From positions 1-56,606 of the forward strand of contig NZ_CAKMNW010000064.1 in assembly GCF_927904885.1 (NCBI RefSeq): a stretch of 56,606 nt of DNA, written 5' to 3'. Below the pieces are notes generated by a model, which did not search any database, had not been told where the DNA came from, and saw only the letters and a list, made by a program, of their open reading frames with translations. Made by a program: the position numbers and the translations under genes. Source of the stretch: Candidatus Nitrotoga sp. M5 (GTDB taxonomy: Bacteria > Pseudomonadota > Gammaproteobacteria > Burkholderiales > Gallionellaceae). Below are positions 35,313-44,383 of this stretch, one piece after another. Position 1 is the stretch's first letter, and each line of letters starts with the position of its first letter.

Positions 35313-36053
35313 TTATCCGTTTTTCGTTTCAACCGCTTTCGGACTTTTTGTCATTAACCATGACACCATAATGCCCACTTCATATAATAACCACAATGGT
35401 ATGGCGAGCATGAACTGCGACACCACGTCCGGTGGAGTGAAAAGAGCAGCTAAAATAAACGCCCCAACAATAACGTAAGGCCGGATTTCTTTAAGCTTAG
35501 CGATGTTTACCATATCCATCTTAACTAATACTACCACTGCCACCGGTACTTCGAAGGTAATACCAAAGGCAAGAAACATTCCCATTACAAAACTCAGATA
35601 TTTGTCAATATCTGTCATCACCGCGACGCCCACTGGCGCTGCACTACTGAAAAAACCGAAGACCACGGGAAACACCAAGAAATACGCAAATGCCATGCCG
35701 CAAAAAAACAATATCACACTGGCCGTAATGAGTGGGAACATCAGGCGCCTTTCATGTGAATGCATTCCGGGCGCGACGAAAAGCCATGCTTGGTACAAAA
35801 TATAAGGTAATGAAATAAGGAATGCAGTCATCATCGCCACTTTGAGTGGTACAAAAAATGGAGTGATAACATCAATAGCGATCATCTGCCCGCCCGCTGG
35901 TAACTTAGCAATCATCGGCTCTGCGAGCAACGCATAAAGATCACTTGCCCACGGAACAAGGCATATAAATACCAGCAGCAGCCCTCCAAAAGCCCATACA
36001 AGGCGTGTGCGCAATTCGAGCAGGTGGGAAACGAAGGTTTCGTTAGTACTCAT
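35313..36053 (-). CDS. tatC: Sec-independent protein translocase TatC
   Basis: This 246-residue protein has six membrane helices and binds twin-arginine signal peptides with TatB. The N-terminal FVSHLLELRTRLVWAF, the FFVPLKVAMMTAFLISLPY block and the GITFEVPVAVVVLV segment (with the functionally important FE) are typical of TatC. It overlaps tatB by one base. It is last in the hinT-tatA-tatB-tatC run. A likely substrate in this window is the RR-signal ferritin-like protein at 50357-50995. Confidence 0.95.
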   Translation of the reverse strand: MSTNETFVSHLLELRTRLVWAFGGLLLVFICLVPWASDLYALLAEPMIAKLPAGGQMIAIDVITPFFVPLKVAMMTAFLISLPYILYQAWLFVAPGMHSHERRLMFPLITASVILFFCGMAFAYFLVFPVVFGFFSSAAPVGVAVMTDIDKYLSFVMGMFLAFGITFEVPVAVVVLVKMDMVNIAKLKEIRPYVIVGAFILAALFTPPDVVSQFMLAIPLWLLYEVGIMVSWLMTKSPKAVETKNG

Positions 36054-37120
36054 TAATCAATAGGGAATCTTGTTTGCTCGGGAGTGATCTGCAACTCGGG
36101 TTGTGCATCATGCTGCACACCGGCTTGTTTAGGTGGAATTTTGCCACTATTAGGTTGCTGCACTAACTGATCCTGTGGGACCGTCTGATCGTTATTGCTG
36201 ACTTGCTGATTTTTAATTTTTTCCTGCTGACGTAGTTTTTCTTTCTGGATATGCGAATTGCGTGCTGCCTCTTGCTGAGCATATAAATTACGTGTTGCCT
36301 CTTGATAAGCTGATGAAATTGTTTTAAATTCATCTTCTTTTGTAGAGCTGCCACTACTCGCAAGCGCCGAGCCTTCGATATTGCCAATGTTCTGCTTGCT
36401 CAATTGTGGTGCACCCTTATCACTTTCGGTAGGCTTTGAGGTATTTTGCTTGTCTAATTTATCCAGCGGCACCGTCTGATTGTTGTTGCTGACTTGCTGA
36501 TCTTCGTTTTGCTTCTGCTGACGTTGTTTTTCCTCCTGAATATGCAATTTGCGTGCTGCCTCTTGTTGAGCATATAAATTACGTGTCGCCTCTTGGTAAG
36601 CTGATGCAACCGTTTTAAATTCATCTTCTTCTGTAGAGCTCTCGCTGCTCGCAGGAACCGAGCCTTCGATTTTACCAATATTCTGTTTGCTTAATTGTGG
36701 CGCACTCTTATCATTTTCGCTAGGCTTGGAGGTACTTTGCTTCTCTAAAGTGACCGGCTTCACGGTGGATTGCACCTCGGAATTCAATTGGAATTCTTGG
36801 TTGACGCTTTCTTTAGCCTGTTCCACTTGCTGATTAAGAGATTGAGTGACTTCTTGGGCATGCTGATTGAGAGATTGAGTGACTTCATTTACTGCATCTG
36901 CAGCGATCTTGTACTCACTTTGTACCTTTTCTTGTAACTGACGCATCTCCTCAATTCCAATATCCCGTACGATGTCAGACTTGACAGCGCTGATATAGCG
37001 CTGTCCACGACCCAACAAATGACCAAGGGTGCGCGCTACCTTTGGCAGTCGCTCTGGCCCGATTACGATGAACGCGACCGCCGTAATCACCATTATTTCG
37101 GAAAAATCAACGTCAAACAT
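36053..37120 (-). CDS. tatB: Twin-arginine translocase subunit TatB with an expanded, duplicated C-terminal tail
   Basis: The conserved TatB part is residues 1-100: the membrane helix with MFDVDFSEIMVITAVAFIVI, then the GPERLPKVARTLGHLLGRG amphipathic helix. At 355 residues it is much longer than usual for TatB (about 100-200). The extra length is a low-complexity Gln/Glu/Ser/Lys-rich tail containing two tandem copies of a 97-residue unit, starting near residues 131 and 228 (both opening SKP.E.DK.APQLSKQNIG). Two 11-residue TQSLNQ units at 81-102 precede them. Function as TatB is well supported; the role of the tail is unknown. Confidence 0.92.
   Translation of the reverse strand: MFDVDFSEIMVITAVAFIVIGPERLPKVARTLGHLLGRGQRYISAVKSDIVRDIGIEEMRQLQEKVQSEYKIAADAVNEVTQSLNQHAQEVTQSLNQQVEQAKESVNQEFQLNSEVQSTVKPVTLEKQSTSKPSENDKSAPQLSKQNIGKIEGSVPASSESSTEEDEFKTVASAYQEATRNLYAQQEAARKLHIQEEKQRQQKQNEDQQVSNNNQTVPLDKLDKQNTSKPTESDKGAPQLSKQNIGNIEGSALASSGSSTKEDEFKTISSAYQEATRNLYAQQEAARNSHIQKEKLRQQEKIKNQQVSNNDQTVPQDQLVQQPNSGKIPPKQAGVQHDAQPELQITPEQTRFPID
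36149..36730 (-). repeat. Tandem 291-bp duplication within tatB
   Basis: Unit 1 (36730-36440) and unit 2 (36439-36149) encode the two 97-residue copies in the TatB tail. They are diverged at the protein level (for example KLHIQEEKQRQQ versus NSHIQKEKLRQQ) but alignable end to end without gaps, so the duplication is not recent. The frame is kept. Confidence 0.88.
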
Positions 37121-37135
37121 GGCTGCTCAGTCTAT

Positions 37136-37369
37136 CTATGCGTTAGTATGACTTTTGTCTTTAACTTCGCCTTCAATGGTCTTGCTAGACTGCTCCACTT
37201 GTTTATTAGTGTCATCTATAGATACTTCCGTGTCCGAGCGCATACCTTCTTTAAAGCCCTTCATGGCGCCTCCCAGATCACTACCCATATTGCGCAGTTT
37301 CTTAGTACCAAATATCAGAATAACAACTAACAATACAACTAACCAGTGCCAAATACTGAATGAACCCAT
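37136..37369 (-). CDS. tatA: Sec-independent protein translocase TatA
   Basis: This 77-residue protein has a short N-terminal membrane helix (about residues 4-20, [17 protein letters not shown]). The amphipathic helix [22 protein letters not shown] and an acidic/polar tail follow. It forms the translocation pore of the Tat system. It is 15 bp upstream of tatB and has a GGAG ribosome binding site. Confidence 0.95.
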   Translation of the reverse strand: MGSFSIWHWLVVLLVVILIFGTKKLRNMGSDLGGAMKGFKEGMRSDTEVSIDDTNKQVEQSSKTIEGEVKDKSHTNA

Positions 37370-37398
37370 TTTTATTTCTCCTAAAAGTTTAAGTGGCT

Positions 37399-37743
37399 TT
37401 AATCTCGCCGTACCATAGGTGGAATATTTCCGCCAATAATATGAATATGCAGATGAAACACTTCTTGCCCGCCACCCTTGCCAGTGTTTATGATGGTGCG
37501 AAAGCCGTTATTCAACCCCTGTTCTTTTGCCAGTTTAGGCGCCAGTAACAACATTTTCCCCAGGAGCGCAGTATGGCTGTCATTGGTTTCCATCAGCGAT
37601 ACCAAGTGCAACTTGGGGATCAGTATGATGTGCACCTGTGCGACTGGGTTAATATCGTGAAAGGCAAGTAAATCGTCGTCATCATACACCTTTTGACTAG
37701 GCATTTCACGGCGAACTATCTTGCAAAAAATGCAGTTATTCAC
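37399..37743 (-). CDS. hinT: HIT-family nucleotide hydrolase (HinT-like)
   Basis: This roughly 114-residue histidine-triad protein has the HIT motif HLHIHIIGG near the C-terminus and [14 protein letters not shown] at the N-terminus, both typical of HinT/PKCI-like phosphoramidases. The most likely start is the GTG at 37743, preceded by GAGG; an in-frame ATG at 37833 would add 30 unrelated residues. It lies between hisE and tatA, a standard betaproteobacterial arrangement. Confidence 0.9.
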   Translation of the reverse strand: MNNCIFCKIVRREMPSQKVYDDDDLLAFHDINPVAQVHIILIPKLHLVSLMETNDSHTALLGKMLLLAPKLAKEQGLNNGFRTIINTGKGGGQEVFHLHIHIIGGNIPPMVRRD

Positions 37744-37842
37744 TTTTCCCTCCTCGTACTCACTCCAACTCATCATAATCTGATGGAGGAAGTCAGTAGG
37801 CATATGCCATACCGGTAAATTGGTGCTTCGCAAGAAAATAGA

Positions 37843-38172
37843 CTAAGCGGTATTATCCTTACGACCAGCCTTCTCATCCAGCCCGGAAACCCCTGCCCGT
37901 TGCGCTAACTCCTTCAGTACATCGCTTGCACTCAAATCATGCTGCGCCAGCAATACCATACAATGAAACCACAGATCAGCCGTTTCGTATACCAAATGTT
38001 GTTTATCGCCGCTTTTAGCGGCCAGCAGCACTTCAGTAGCTTCTTCTCCGATTTTTTTTAGGATAGCATCTTCGCCCTTGTTAAATAGCTTGGCCACATA
38101 TGAGCTTTCAACTGCTGCACCTTTGCGCTCCACTATTGTTTCCATCAGTTTCTGAAGAGTGTCGTTTCTCAT
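37843..38172 (-). CDS. hisE: Phosphoribosyl-ATP pyrophosphatase
   Basis: This 109-residue all-helical MazG-like enzyme hydrolyses phosphoribosyl-ATP in the second step of histidine synthesis. The motif [15 protein letters not shown] (EExxE) and [14 protein letters not shown] (ExxD) form the metal site. It is separate from hisI, which is 3 bp upstream, rather than a HisIE fusion. Confidence 0.95.
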   Translation of the reverse strand: MRNDTLQKLMETIVERKGAAVESSYVAKLFNKGEDAILKKIGEEATEVLLAAKSGDKQHLVYETADLWFHCMVLLAQHDLSASDVLKELAQRAGVSGLDEKAGRKDNTA

Positions 38173-38175
38173 TGC

Positions 38176-38571
38176 TTATATTTTCTTCTGATAAATTTCG
38201 TCAGGCGCTTTCAATACTGGGTCGATTTCAACCCATTTGTCCTGCTCTAAGCGACTAAAGAAGCAACTAGCCCGCCCAGTATGACAGGCTATTCCGCCAT
38301 CCTGCTCCACTTTCAATAAGACAACATCGCCATCGCAATCAAGGCGGACTTCCTGAACCCGCTGAATATTGCCTGATTCTTCGCCTTTGTGCCACAGTCT
38401 TTTACGCGAGCGCGACCAATATGTCGCCTCACCCGTCTGAACGGTAAGCTTAAAAGCTTCGCGGTTCATCCACGCCATCATTAGCACACTACCTGTGCCT
38501 GCATCCTGTGCAATGGCTGCCACCAAGCCATCTGCTGCCCAGTTTACTTTCTCCAGCCAGTTGTCGCTCAT
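38176..38571 (-). CDS. hisI: Phosphoribosyl-AMP cyclohydrolase
   Basis: This 131-residue zinc enzyme opens the adenine ring in the third step of histidine synthesis. [20 protein letters not shown], the metal-binding [13 protein letters not shown] and the cysteine segment [11 protein letters not shown] are the conserved elements. It overlaps hisF by 4 bp, which couples translation. Confidence 0.95.
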   Translation of the reverse strand: MSDNWLEKVNWAADGLVAAIAQDAGTGSVLMMAWMNREAFKLTVQTGEATYWSRSRKRLWHKGEESGNIQRVQEVRLDCDGDVVLLKVEQDGGIACHTGRASCFFSRLEQDKWVEIDPVLKAPDEIYQKKI

Positions 38572-39326
38572 AGCCGCACCTCAATACCTTGTTGCGCCAT
38601 ATATTGCTTGGCTTGTAGTATCGTGTATTCTCCATAGTGAAAAATACTGGCTGCTAGCACGGCATCCGCGCCGCCAAGCTTCACGCCGTCTACCAAGTGC
38701 TGTAGCGTGCCCGTGCCGCCGCTGGCGATAAGAGGGATTTCCAGCGCATCCGTTACCGTGCGAGTGAGCTGTAGGTCGTAACCAATTTTTCTGCCATCAC
38801 GATCCATACTGGTAAGCAGAATTTCTCCGGCGCCGAGTGCCTGCATCTTTTGAGCCCATTCCACAACATCCAGGCCGGTAGCTTTGCGTCCGCCATGAGT
38901 GTATACCTCCCAACGGCCAGACTGAACCTGTTTGGCATCAATTGCCACCACAATACACTGTGAGCCGTAACGCCCTGCTGCGTCCGCCACCAATTGCGGA
39001 TTTAACACAGCAGACGTGTTAATGCTGACCTTGTCGGCTCCCGCGTTAAGCAAGTTGCGTACATCGTCCACTTGGCGCACACCGCCACCCACAGTGAGAG
39101 GAATAAAAACCTGCTTAGCCACTTGCTCAATGATGCGAAACAGAATATCACGGTCATCGGAACTCGCGGTTATGTCAAGAAAAGTTAATTCATCTGCTCC
39201 TTGTTCGTCGTATCTGCGTGCGATTTCTACTGGGTCGCCTGCGTCGCGTAACTCAACAAAATTGACGCCTTTTACTACGCGACCAGCGGTGACGTCCAGG
39301 CAAGGAATGATACGTTTGGCCAGCAT
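38568..39326 (-). CDS. hisF: Imidazole glycerol phosphate synthase, cyclase subunit
   Basis: This 252-residue TIM barrel forms the synthase with HisH. Catalytic aspartates are seen in [15 protein letters not shown] (Asp11) and TSMDRDGRK (Asp130 region). [11 protein letters not shown] and LIASGGTG are phosphate-binding loops. It overlaps hisI by 4 bp. Confidence 0.95.
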   Translation of the reverse strand: MLAKRIIPCLDVTAGRVVKGVNFVELRDAGDPVEIARRYDEQGADELTFLDITASSDDRDILFRIIEQVAKQVFIPLTVGGGVRQVDDVRNLLNAGADKVSINTSAVLNPQLVADAAGRYGSQCIVVAIDAKQVQSGRWEVYTHGGRKATGLDVVEWAQKMQALGAGEILLTSMDRDGRKIGYDLQLTRTVTDALEIPLIASGGTGTLQHLVDGVKLGGADAVLAASIFHYGEYTILQAKQYMAQQGIEVRL

Positions 39327-39367
39327 ATTTATTTAAATGTGTGAACGAAAAATGGAAACCTCGACAC

Positions 39368-40126
39368 TTAGCTCTTCTCGATTCTATTTTTAGTTAATGA
39401 ATCCGCCAACTTTTGTGCTGCGGCAAAGTTCAAGGTCTCTTCATAGATGGCTCGGCCAGTTATCGCACCAGTGATACCATTGTCTTGTACCGCACAAAGC
39501 GCATGCACATCGTCGAGATTGGTGATGCCGCCGCTGGCAATGACTGGCACAGTAAGTTCACGCGCAAGTTCCACAGTGGCAGGAATATTTACACCTGATA
39601 ACATGCCATCACGCCCGATGTCAGTGTAAATGATGGCTTCAATACCATACCCTTCAAAACGCTTAGCCAGATCAAGCACGTCATGCCCGGTTACCTTGGA
39701 CCAGCCGTTCACCGCCACCTTCCCAGCGTTGGCATCGAGCCCTACCATTATATGACCTGGAAAAGCATCGCAGGCTTCATGCAGAAAGCCAGGGGTTTTA
39801 ATCGCTGCGGTACCTATAATGATATAAGTCACTCCAATATCGAGGTAGAGTTCTATTGTTTCCAGGTCGCGAATGCCACCACCCAACTGGATTGGCACAT
39901 CCAGCCCAACCGCTTCCACGATGCTGCGAACAGCCTTTCCGTTCTTGGGTTTACCGGCGAAAGCGCCATTCAAATCAACCAAGTGCAAACGACGTGCGCC
40001 TTGGTTTAACCAATGCAGTGCCATCGCGGCAGGGTCTTCAGAAAACACCGTGGCGTCTTCCATCACCCCTTGGCGCAGGCGTACACAATGTCCATCTTTT
40101 AAATCAATCGCTGGAATAATCAACAT
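39368..40126 (-). CDS. hisA: Phosphoribosylformimino-5-aminoimidazole carboxamide ribotide isomerase
   Basis: This 252-residue TIM barrel is related to HisF and performs the fourth step of histidine synthesis. [19 protein letters not shown] holds the catalytic Asp8, [13 protein letters not shown] the second aspartate, and IQLGGGIRD and VIASGGI the phosphate-binding loops. The gap to hisF is 41 bp. Confidence 0.95.
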   Translation of the reverse strand: MLIIPAIDLKDGHCVRLRQGVMEDATVFSEDPAAMALHWLNQGARRLHLVDLNGAFAGKPKNGKAVRSIVEAVGLDVPIQLGGGIRDLETIELYLDIGVTYIIIGTAAIKTPGFLHEACDAFPGHIMVGLDANAGKVAVNGWSKVTGHDVLDLAKRFEGYGIEAIIYTDIGRDGMLSGVNIPATVELARELTVPVIASGGITNLDDVHALCAVQDNGITGAITGRAIYEETLNFAAAQKLADSLTKNRIEKS

Positions 40127-40160
40127 GGCAGTACAGTACAGTTATGAACAAAATTAAACA

Positions 40161-40796
40161 TTAAACCGGCACCCAATTTACAAAATTTTTCAGCAGCATC
40201 AATCCGGCATCTTGGCTCTTCTCTGGATGAAACTGCACGGCAAATAAATTATCGCGTGCCACGGCACAAACAAACGGTTGTGGATAGCAACTCGTGGCCT
40301 GCACAAACTGCATATCCTGTGGGCACACATAGTAACTGTGCACAAAATAAAAGCGCGCGTTTTGATCTATACCTTTCCATAATGGGTGACTGCTATGCTG
40401 CACTTGATTCCACCCCATATGCGGTACTTTCAGCTTGTTATCCTGTGTATCGTATAAATTGCTGGCGAAGCGCACCACCTTTCCAGGCATGATGGCTAAT
40501 CCTGAAATTTCACCTTCCTCACTGTGATCAAATAGCATTTGCAAGCCGATACATATCCCGAGAAAAGGCTTGGTTTGCGCAGCATGCAGCACTGCTGCAC
40601 GCAACCCACGCGCATCCAGTTCGCGAATGCAGTCTGGCATTGCACCTTGGCCGGGGAAGACCACGCGCGTCGCCTGTGCAACTTCTTGCGGGTCGTCGGT
40701 TACCACGATAGATGCAGTGGGCGCAACGGTGTGCAATGCTTGATGCACCGAACGCAGATTGCCCATGCCGTAATCAATTATTGCGATGTCTGTCAT
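40161..40796 (-). CDS. hisH: Imidazole glycerol phosphate synthase, glutaminase subunit
   Basis: This 211-residue class I glutamine amidotransferase has its nucleophile Cys in FLGICIGLQMLF near residue 83 and the His-Glu pair in AVQFHPEKSQDAG near residue 190. It delivers ammonia to HisF. The N-terminal DYGMGNLRSVHQAL is the family signature. Confidence 0.95.
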   Translation of the reverse strand: MTDIAIIDYGMGNLRSVHQALHTVAPTASIVVTDDPQEVAQATRVVFPGQGAMPDCIRELDARGLRAAVLHAAQTKPFLGICIGLQMLFDHSEEGEISGLAIMPGKVVRFASNLYDTQDNKLKVPHMGWNQVQHSSHPLWKGIDQNARFYFVHSYYVCPQDMQFVQATSCYPQPFVCAVARDNLFAVQFHPEKSQDAGLMLLKNFVNWVPV

Positions 40797-40904
40797 AATT
40801 TTACACGGGTTTTTATAAATCTAAATCCGTAGCATGCAACACTTAATTGTACCGAGCACATTATCTTATGAACTACTTTATTGATTGAAGCGCCTTGAGA
40901 ATTT

Positions 40905-41492
40905 TTACAGTGCACCTTTTGTGGAGGGCATTATGCCTGCCATACGCGGGTCGAGCTCCAGCGCCATTCGCAACGCTCGACCGAAAGCCTTGAACACAGT
41001 TTCCGCCTGATGGTGAGCATTTTTACCAACCAAATTGTCGATATGCAAAGTAACCAGTGCATGATTAACAAAGCCCTGGAAAAACTCATGAACCAAGTCC
41101 ACATCAAACTCACCTATATTGGAACGAGTAAAATTCACATTGAACACCAAGCCGGGACGGCCGGAAATGTCCAGTACCACGCGCGACAGAGCCTCATCTA
41201 ACGGCACATAAGCATGGCCGTAACGGCGTAATCCCTTTTTGTCTTCTACCGCTTGGTTGAACGCTTGACCTAGAGTGATGCCTATATCCTCGACAGTGTG
41301 ATGCGCGTCAATGTGCAGGTCTCCCTTGGCAACAATGTCCAAATCAATCATGCCGTGACGTGCAATTTGATCAAGCATATGCTCGAGGAAAGGCAGGCCA
41401 GTATCGAATTTAACCTTGCCACTACCATCTAAATCCAACTTGATGGTGATCTGGGTTTCCAGGGTGTTACGGGTAACCTGTGCACTACGCAT
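40905..41492 (-). CDS. hisB: Imidazoleglycerol-phosphate dehydratase
   Basis: This 195-residue monofunctional IGPD has paired metal sites in [11 protein letters not shown] and [17 protein letters not shown]. It lacks the N-terminal histidinol-phosphatase domain of the enteric fusion form. The start is ATG at 41492 ([15 protein letters not shown]), with TAGGGAA upstream; a longer frame to 41597 would overlap hisC by 85 bp and is unlikely to be used. Confidence 0.95.
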   Translation of the reverse strand: MRSAQVTRNTLETQITIKLDLDGSGKVKFDTGLPFLEHMLDQIARHGMIDLDIVAKGDLHIDAHHTVEDIGITLGQAFNQAVEDKKGLRRYGHAYVPLDEALSRVVLDISGRPGLVFNVNFTRSNIGEFDVDLVHEFFQGFVNHALVTLHIDNLVGKNAHHQAETVFKAFGRALRMALELDPRMAGIMPSTKGAL

Positions 41493-41512
41493 AATATTCC
41501 CTAATGGATAGC

Positions 41513-42607
41513 CTATACAACTTGATGAATACTTTCCTGCAATGCCCTGATGAACTGCTCGTTCTCCTGTGGAGTGCCCACCGTAACACGCAAGCAATCA
41601 AGCAACAGTGGGTGAGAGCTGCTCGAATTTTTGATTAGCACGCCCCGCTTTTTCAATTCCTTAAAAATTTTATCAGCATGTATCACACGGAACAAGATGA
41701 AATTGGCATCGCTTACATAAGGCTGTACATCCGCTATCACAGCCAGGCGCTCATATAACCAAGTACGATCCTGTTTGATCTGCTCAGCCTGCCGCAACAA
41801 CAAGTCGTGATGTTGCAACAATTTTTCCGCCACTAGTTGCGTCAGAATGTTGACATTATACGGTAAGCGAAGCTTCTCTAACTGCGCTATCCATGCCTTG
41901 CTACCTACCAAAAATCCCAGACGCAAACCAGCCATGCCAAGCTTGGAGAATGTACGCATTACCAGCAGGTTAGGGTGGCGCGTCAGCATTGGTATTAAAC
42001 TAGCATTTGCAAAAGCATAATATGCTTCATCCACTACTACCAAACCGGGGGCAGCATCAATAATTTGAGCGATGGCTTCCGCATCAAACAAATTTCCAGT
42101 GGGATTGTTTGGATGGGATAAAAATACTAGCGCAGGCCGATGATGTTGCATGGCCGCCAGAATGGCAGGTAAATCCAGTGAAAAATTTTCTGTCAACGGC
42201 ACGCCGACATACTGTAATCCTGTGAAAGTCGCGATCATTTTGTACATCATAAAAGATGGCTCGACGCTCAATAATGTAGCACCTGGTTTAGCGACTGCAA
42301 GTGCTAACAACTGAATGATCTCATCCGAACCATTTCCGAGCAGAATATCCACATTCTGTGGTAAGCCAATCACGGCGCGGATGCAGGCTTTTAGTTGCTG
42401 AGCATCGGCATCAGGGTAACGGTTGATGGCGGCATCCGCCACCAACCGTGCTATCTCCTCACGTAATGATTGCGGCAATAAATAAGGGTTTTCCATCGCA
42501 TCCAGCTTGACCATGCCAGCACTTTCGGGCACAGGGTATGCTTGCAGATCGAGCACTTCTTGACGGAGTAAACTTTCAGGTGTTACGACACGATTGGTAG
42601 AAGACAT
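41513..42607 (-). CDS. hisC: Histidinol-phosphate aminotransferase
   Basis: This 364-residue class I/II PLP aminotransferase has its PLP lysine in [15 protein letters not shown] near residue 220, with HPNNPTG and VVDEAYYAF also conserved. It is the first gene of the his run in this window; hisG and hisD are not upstream. The promoter presumably lies in the 42608-42770 region shared with the divergent rpsT gene. Confidence 0.93.
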   Translation of the reverse strand: MSSTNRVVTPESLLRQEVLDLQAYPVPESAGMVKLDAMENPYLLPQSLREEIARLVADAAINRYPDADAQQLKACIRAVIGLPQNVDILLGNGSDEIIQLLALAVAKPGATLLSVEPSFMMYKMIATFTGLQYVGVPLTENFSLDLPAILAAMQHHRPALVFLSHPNNPTGNLFDAEAIAQIIDAAPGLVVVDEAYYAFANASLIPMLTRHPNLLVMRTFSKLGMAGLRLGFLVGSKAWIAQLEKLRLPYNVNILTQLVAEKLLQHHDLLLRQAEQIKQDRTWLYERLAVIADVQPYVSDANFILFRVIHADKIFKELKKRGVLIKNSSSSHPLLLDCLRVTVGTPQENEQFIRALQESIHQVV

Positions 42608-42772
42608 GAATTATATGATGCAGATTGATGGCAGCATCTTATCCTAAATCGCACAACTTTCTGGTCAAATTTCCTTTGAGGTTGACATTTCTGCAGGCTC
42701 TGAGATATGTAGGTCAGTTATACGCTATAAGTCCAAGCAGTATATTTACTCACCACATAGAAAAACAAACAA

Positions 42773-42801
42773 TTGCTAAAGTTGACAAGCCTTCGTATAA
42801 T
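42773..42801 (+). promoter_or_regulatory. Sigma-70 promoter of rpsT
   Basis: TTGCTA (42773-42778), a 17-bp spacer and a perfect TATAAT (42796-42801) lie about 40 bp before the rpsT ATG. A TTGACA at 42782 is too close to this -10 to be its -35. Confidence 0.75.
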
Positions 42802-42839
42802 CCGCCTTTTATTGCAAGAGAAATTATCAAGGAGTTGCC

Positions 42840-43103
42840 ATGGCAAACACTGCACAAGCTAGAAAACGCGCGAGACAAGCGGACAAACAGCGCGAACATA
42901 ACACGAGCTTGCGCTCTGAACTTCGTACTGCAATCAAAAAAGTGGCGAAAGCCATTGAAGTTGGTGACAAGGCTGCTGCACAAGCCGTTTTTATCGAATC
43001 CACCAGTATTGTAGATACAATCGCCGACAAAAAAATTATCCACAAAAACAAGGCTGCGCGCCATAAGAGCCGTCTGTCAGCTGCCATTAAGGCAATGGCT
43101 TAA
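42840..43103 (+). CDS. rpsT: 30S ribosomal protein S20
   Basis: This 87-residue, highly basic protein begins [20 protein letters not shown], the S20 signature, and ends with [25 protein letters not shown] precedes the ATG. A consensus promoter lies just upstream and a hairpin terminator just downstream, so it is a single-gene transcription unit divergent from hisC. Confidence 0.95.
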   Translation: MANTAQARKRARQADKQREHNTSLRSELRTAIKKVAKAIEVGDKAAAQAVFIESTSIVDTIADKKIIHKNKAARHKSRLSAAIKAMA

Positions 43104-43130
43104 TCATAACTAGCTGCATGCATTCCCAAT

Positions 43131-43165
43131 AAGGCTGACTGTATATACTGTCAGCTTTATGTTTT
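43131..43165 (+). terminator. Probable rpsT terminator
   Basis: GCTGAC and GTCAGC (about 43134-43155) flank a short AT palindrome, and the whole is followed by a T-rich run (TTTATGTTTT). It starts about 30 bp after the rpsT stop codon. Confidence 0.65.
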
Positions 43166-43374
43166 AGTTCGCCTAAACCAAGAACAACATAGATCACTCT
43201 TGGCACACATCCAGACTGAACCTGCACACGCATCCTTGCAACGCAAGTTGGAAGTCTCGCGACGCTGAAAGGATAACGTCTCTCACAAGCGATTCGTAAA
43301 GTCGTTGATCCTGCTCCTTACATTTTACTCACTTAGTCTGCACGTACTGTACGCCAACACAATGACAAACAAAA
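43166..43374. other. Gap between rpsT and the DUF1993 gene
   Basis: No gene or RNA was seen. The stretch ends at a truncated copy of the dispersed repeat. Confidence 0.4.
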
Positions 43375-43439
43375 GGGCACCTCTAAAATCCAACCTTTGT
43401 CACAATGCCGTGTTATTCATAAAAATTATTACCTAAACC
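43375..43439 (-). repeat. Dispersed inverted-repeat element, truncated copy
   Basis: GGGCACCTCTAAAATCCAAC is followed by GTCACAATGCCGTGTTATTC and ATTATTACCTAA, matching the first third of the minus-orientation copies. The other end is missing, and the copy stops just before the DUF1993 gene, so it may contribute upstream sequence for that gene. Confidence 0.75.
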
Positions 43440-43464
43440 GTTATTAATTATATCGAGAAAATCT

Positions 43465-43974
43465 ATGGCCACTTATATGTACACCACGTCCGTACCCGTT
43501 TTCAAGCAACTATTGACAAGTCTCAGCGCTATTTTGACTAAGGCTGAAGCATTTGCTACCGAGAAAAAATTTAAACCGACAGTATTGTTGGATGCACGGT
43601 TATTCCCTGATATGTTCCCTTTGAGCCGCCAAGTTCAAATCGCTACTGATTTCGCCAAGAGCGTATCAGCGCGGTTGGCAGGTGTTGAGGTGCCAGCGTA
43701 TGACGATAACGAACAAACTTTTGCCGAGTTGCAGGCACGAATTAGCAATGCATTGTCGTTTATCGAAAGTCTGACGCCTGCACAATTCGAAGGCAGCGAA
43801 ACGCGAGAAATTATTTTAAGGCCTGGCACACCAAAAGAGAAAAAAATGGTTGGCCACAACTACCTATCCAACTACGGTTTGCCGCAATTTTTTTTCCATG
43901 TAACCTCAGCATATGCGATTTTACGGCACAATGGTCTTGAAATTGGTAAAGGTGATTTTATGGGTGCCTACTAA
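43465..43974 (+). CDS. DUF1993 domain-containing protein
   Basis: This 169-residue protein matches the DUF1993 pattern: a helical bundle beginning MYTTSVPVFKQLLTSLSAIL, with RLFPDMFPLSRQVQIATDFAK in the middle and NYGLPQFFFHVTSAYAILRHNG near the C-terminus. The last segment resembles the conserved histidine-containing helix of DinB-like folds. No signal peptide or membrane helix is visible. The function is unknown for the family. Confidence 0.88.
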   Translation: MATYMYTTSVPVFKQLLTSLSAILTKAEAFATEKKFKPTVLLDARLFPDMFPLSRQVQIATDFAKSVSARLAGVEVPAYDDNEQTFAELQARISNALSFIESLTPAQFEGSETREIILRPGTPKEKKMVGHNYLSNYGLPQFFFHVTSAYAILRHNGLEIGKGDFMGAY

Positions 43975-44345
43975 GATTTTCTCAACTTTGCGTCACCAGA
44001 ACGACAGGGCAAATTAGGCCGAAGGAATACAAAATCGTACTTCAGTAATATTTTTTCGGCACTTGATTCGGTTTTGCTCGCCAACAGCATGCGTACTTTT
44101 AAACTGATTTTATTTAGCCATATTGCTGAACGAGCACCATACCGCACGATCTACTCATCCCCAAGTAATATCTGACTATCTAGATGAATATTTTGACGTC
44201 CGAAATTGCGGCTTTACCATCCGCTGAGTGCCGTACTTTTGATGCTGAATGTCTAACTTGCGATTTATTAACAAGGTGTGATATTAATTACCCCTTGCGC
44301 AATCTAGGCAATTTAGATCAATATACGCGTTTTCCCTAACTCAAT
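43975..44345. other. Intergenic region upstream of argD
   Basis: About 370 bp contain no recognisable gene. An FNR-like half site (AGATCAAT) near 44321 is not convincing. Confidence 0.35.
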
Positions 44346-44364
44346 ACGGCGGCCATGCCGCCGT
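44346..44364 (+). promoter_or_regulatory. GC-rich leader hairpin before argD
   Basis: ACGGCGGC-CAT-GCCGCCGT is a perfect 8-bp stem with a 3-base loop, ending 20 bp before the argD ATG. No T run follows, so it is more likely a leader structure than a terminator. No Shine-Dalgarno sequence lies between it and the start codon. Confidence 0.6.
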
Positions 44365-44383
44365 AAGTCATTCTATCTATACT

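Noticed and set aside
44310..44335. FNR-like half site upstream of argD
   Set aside because: Only one half-site matches; arginine synthesis is not an expected FNR target.
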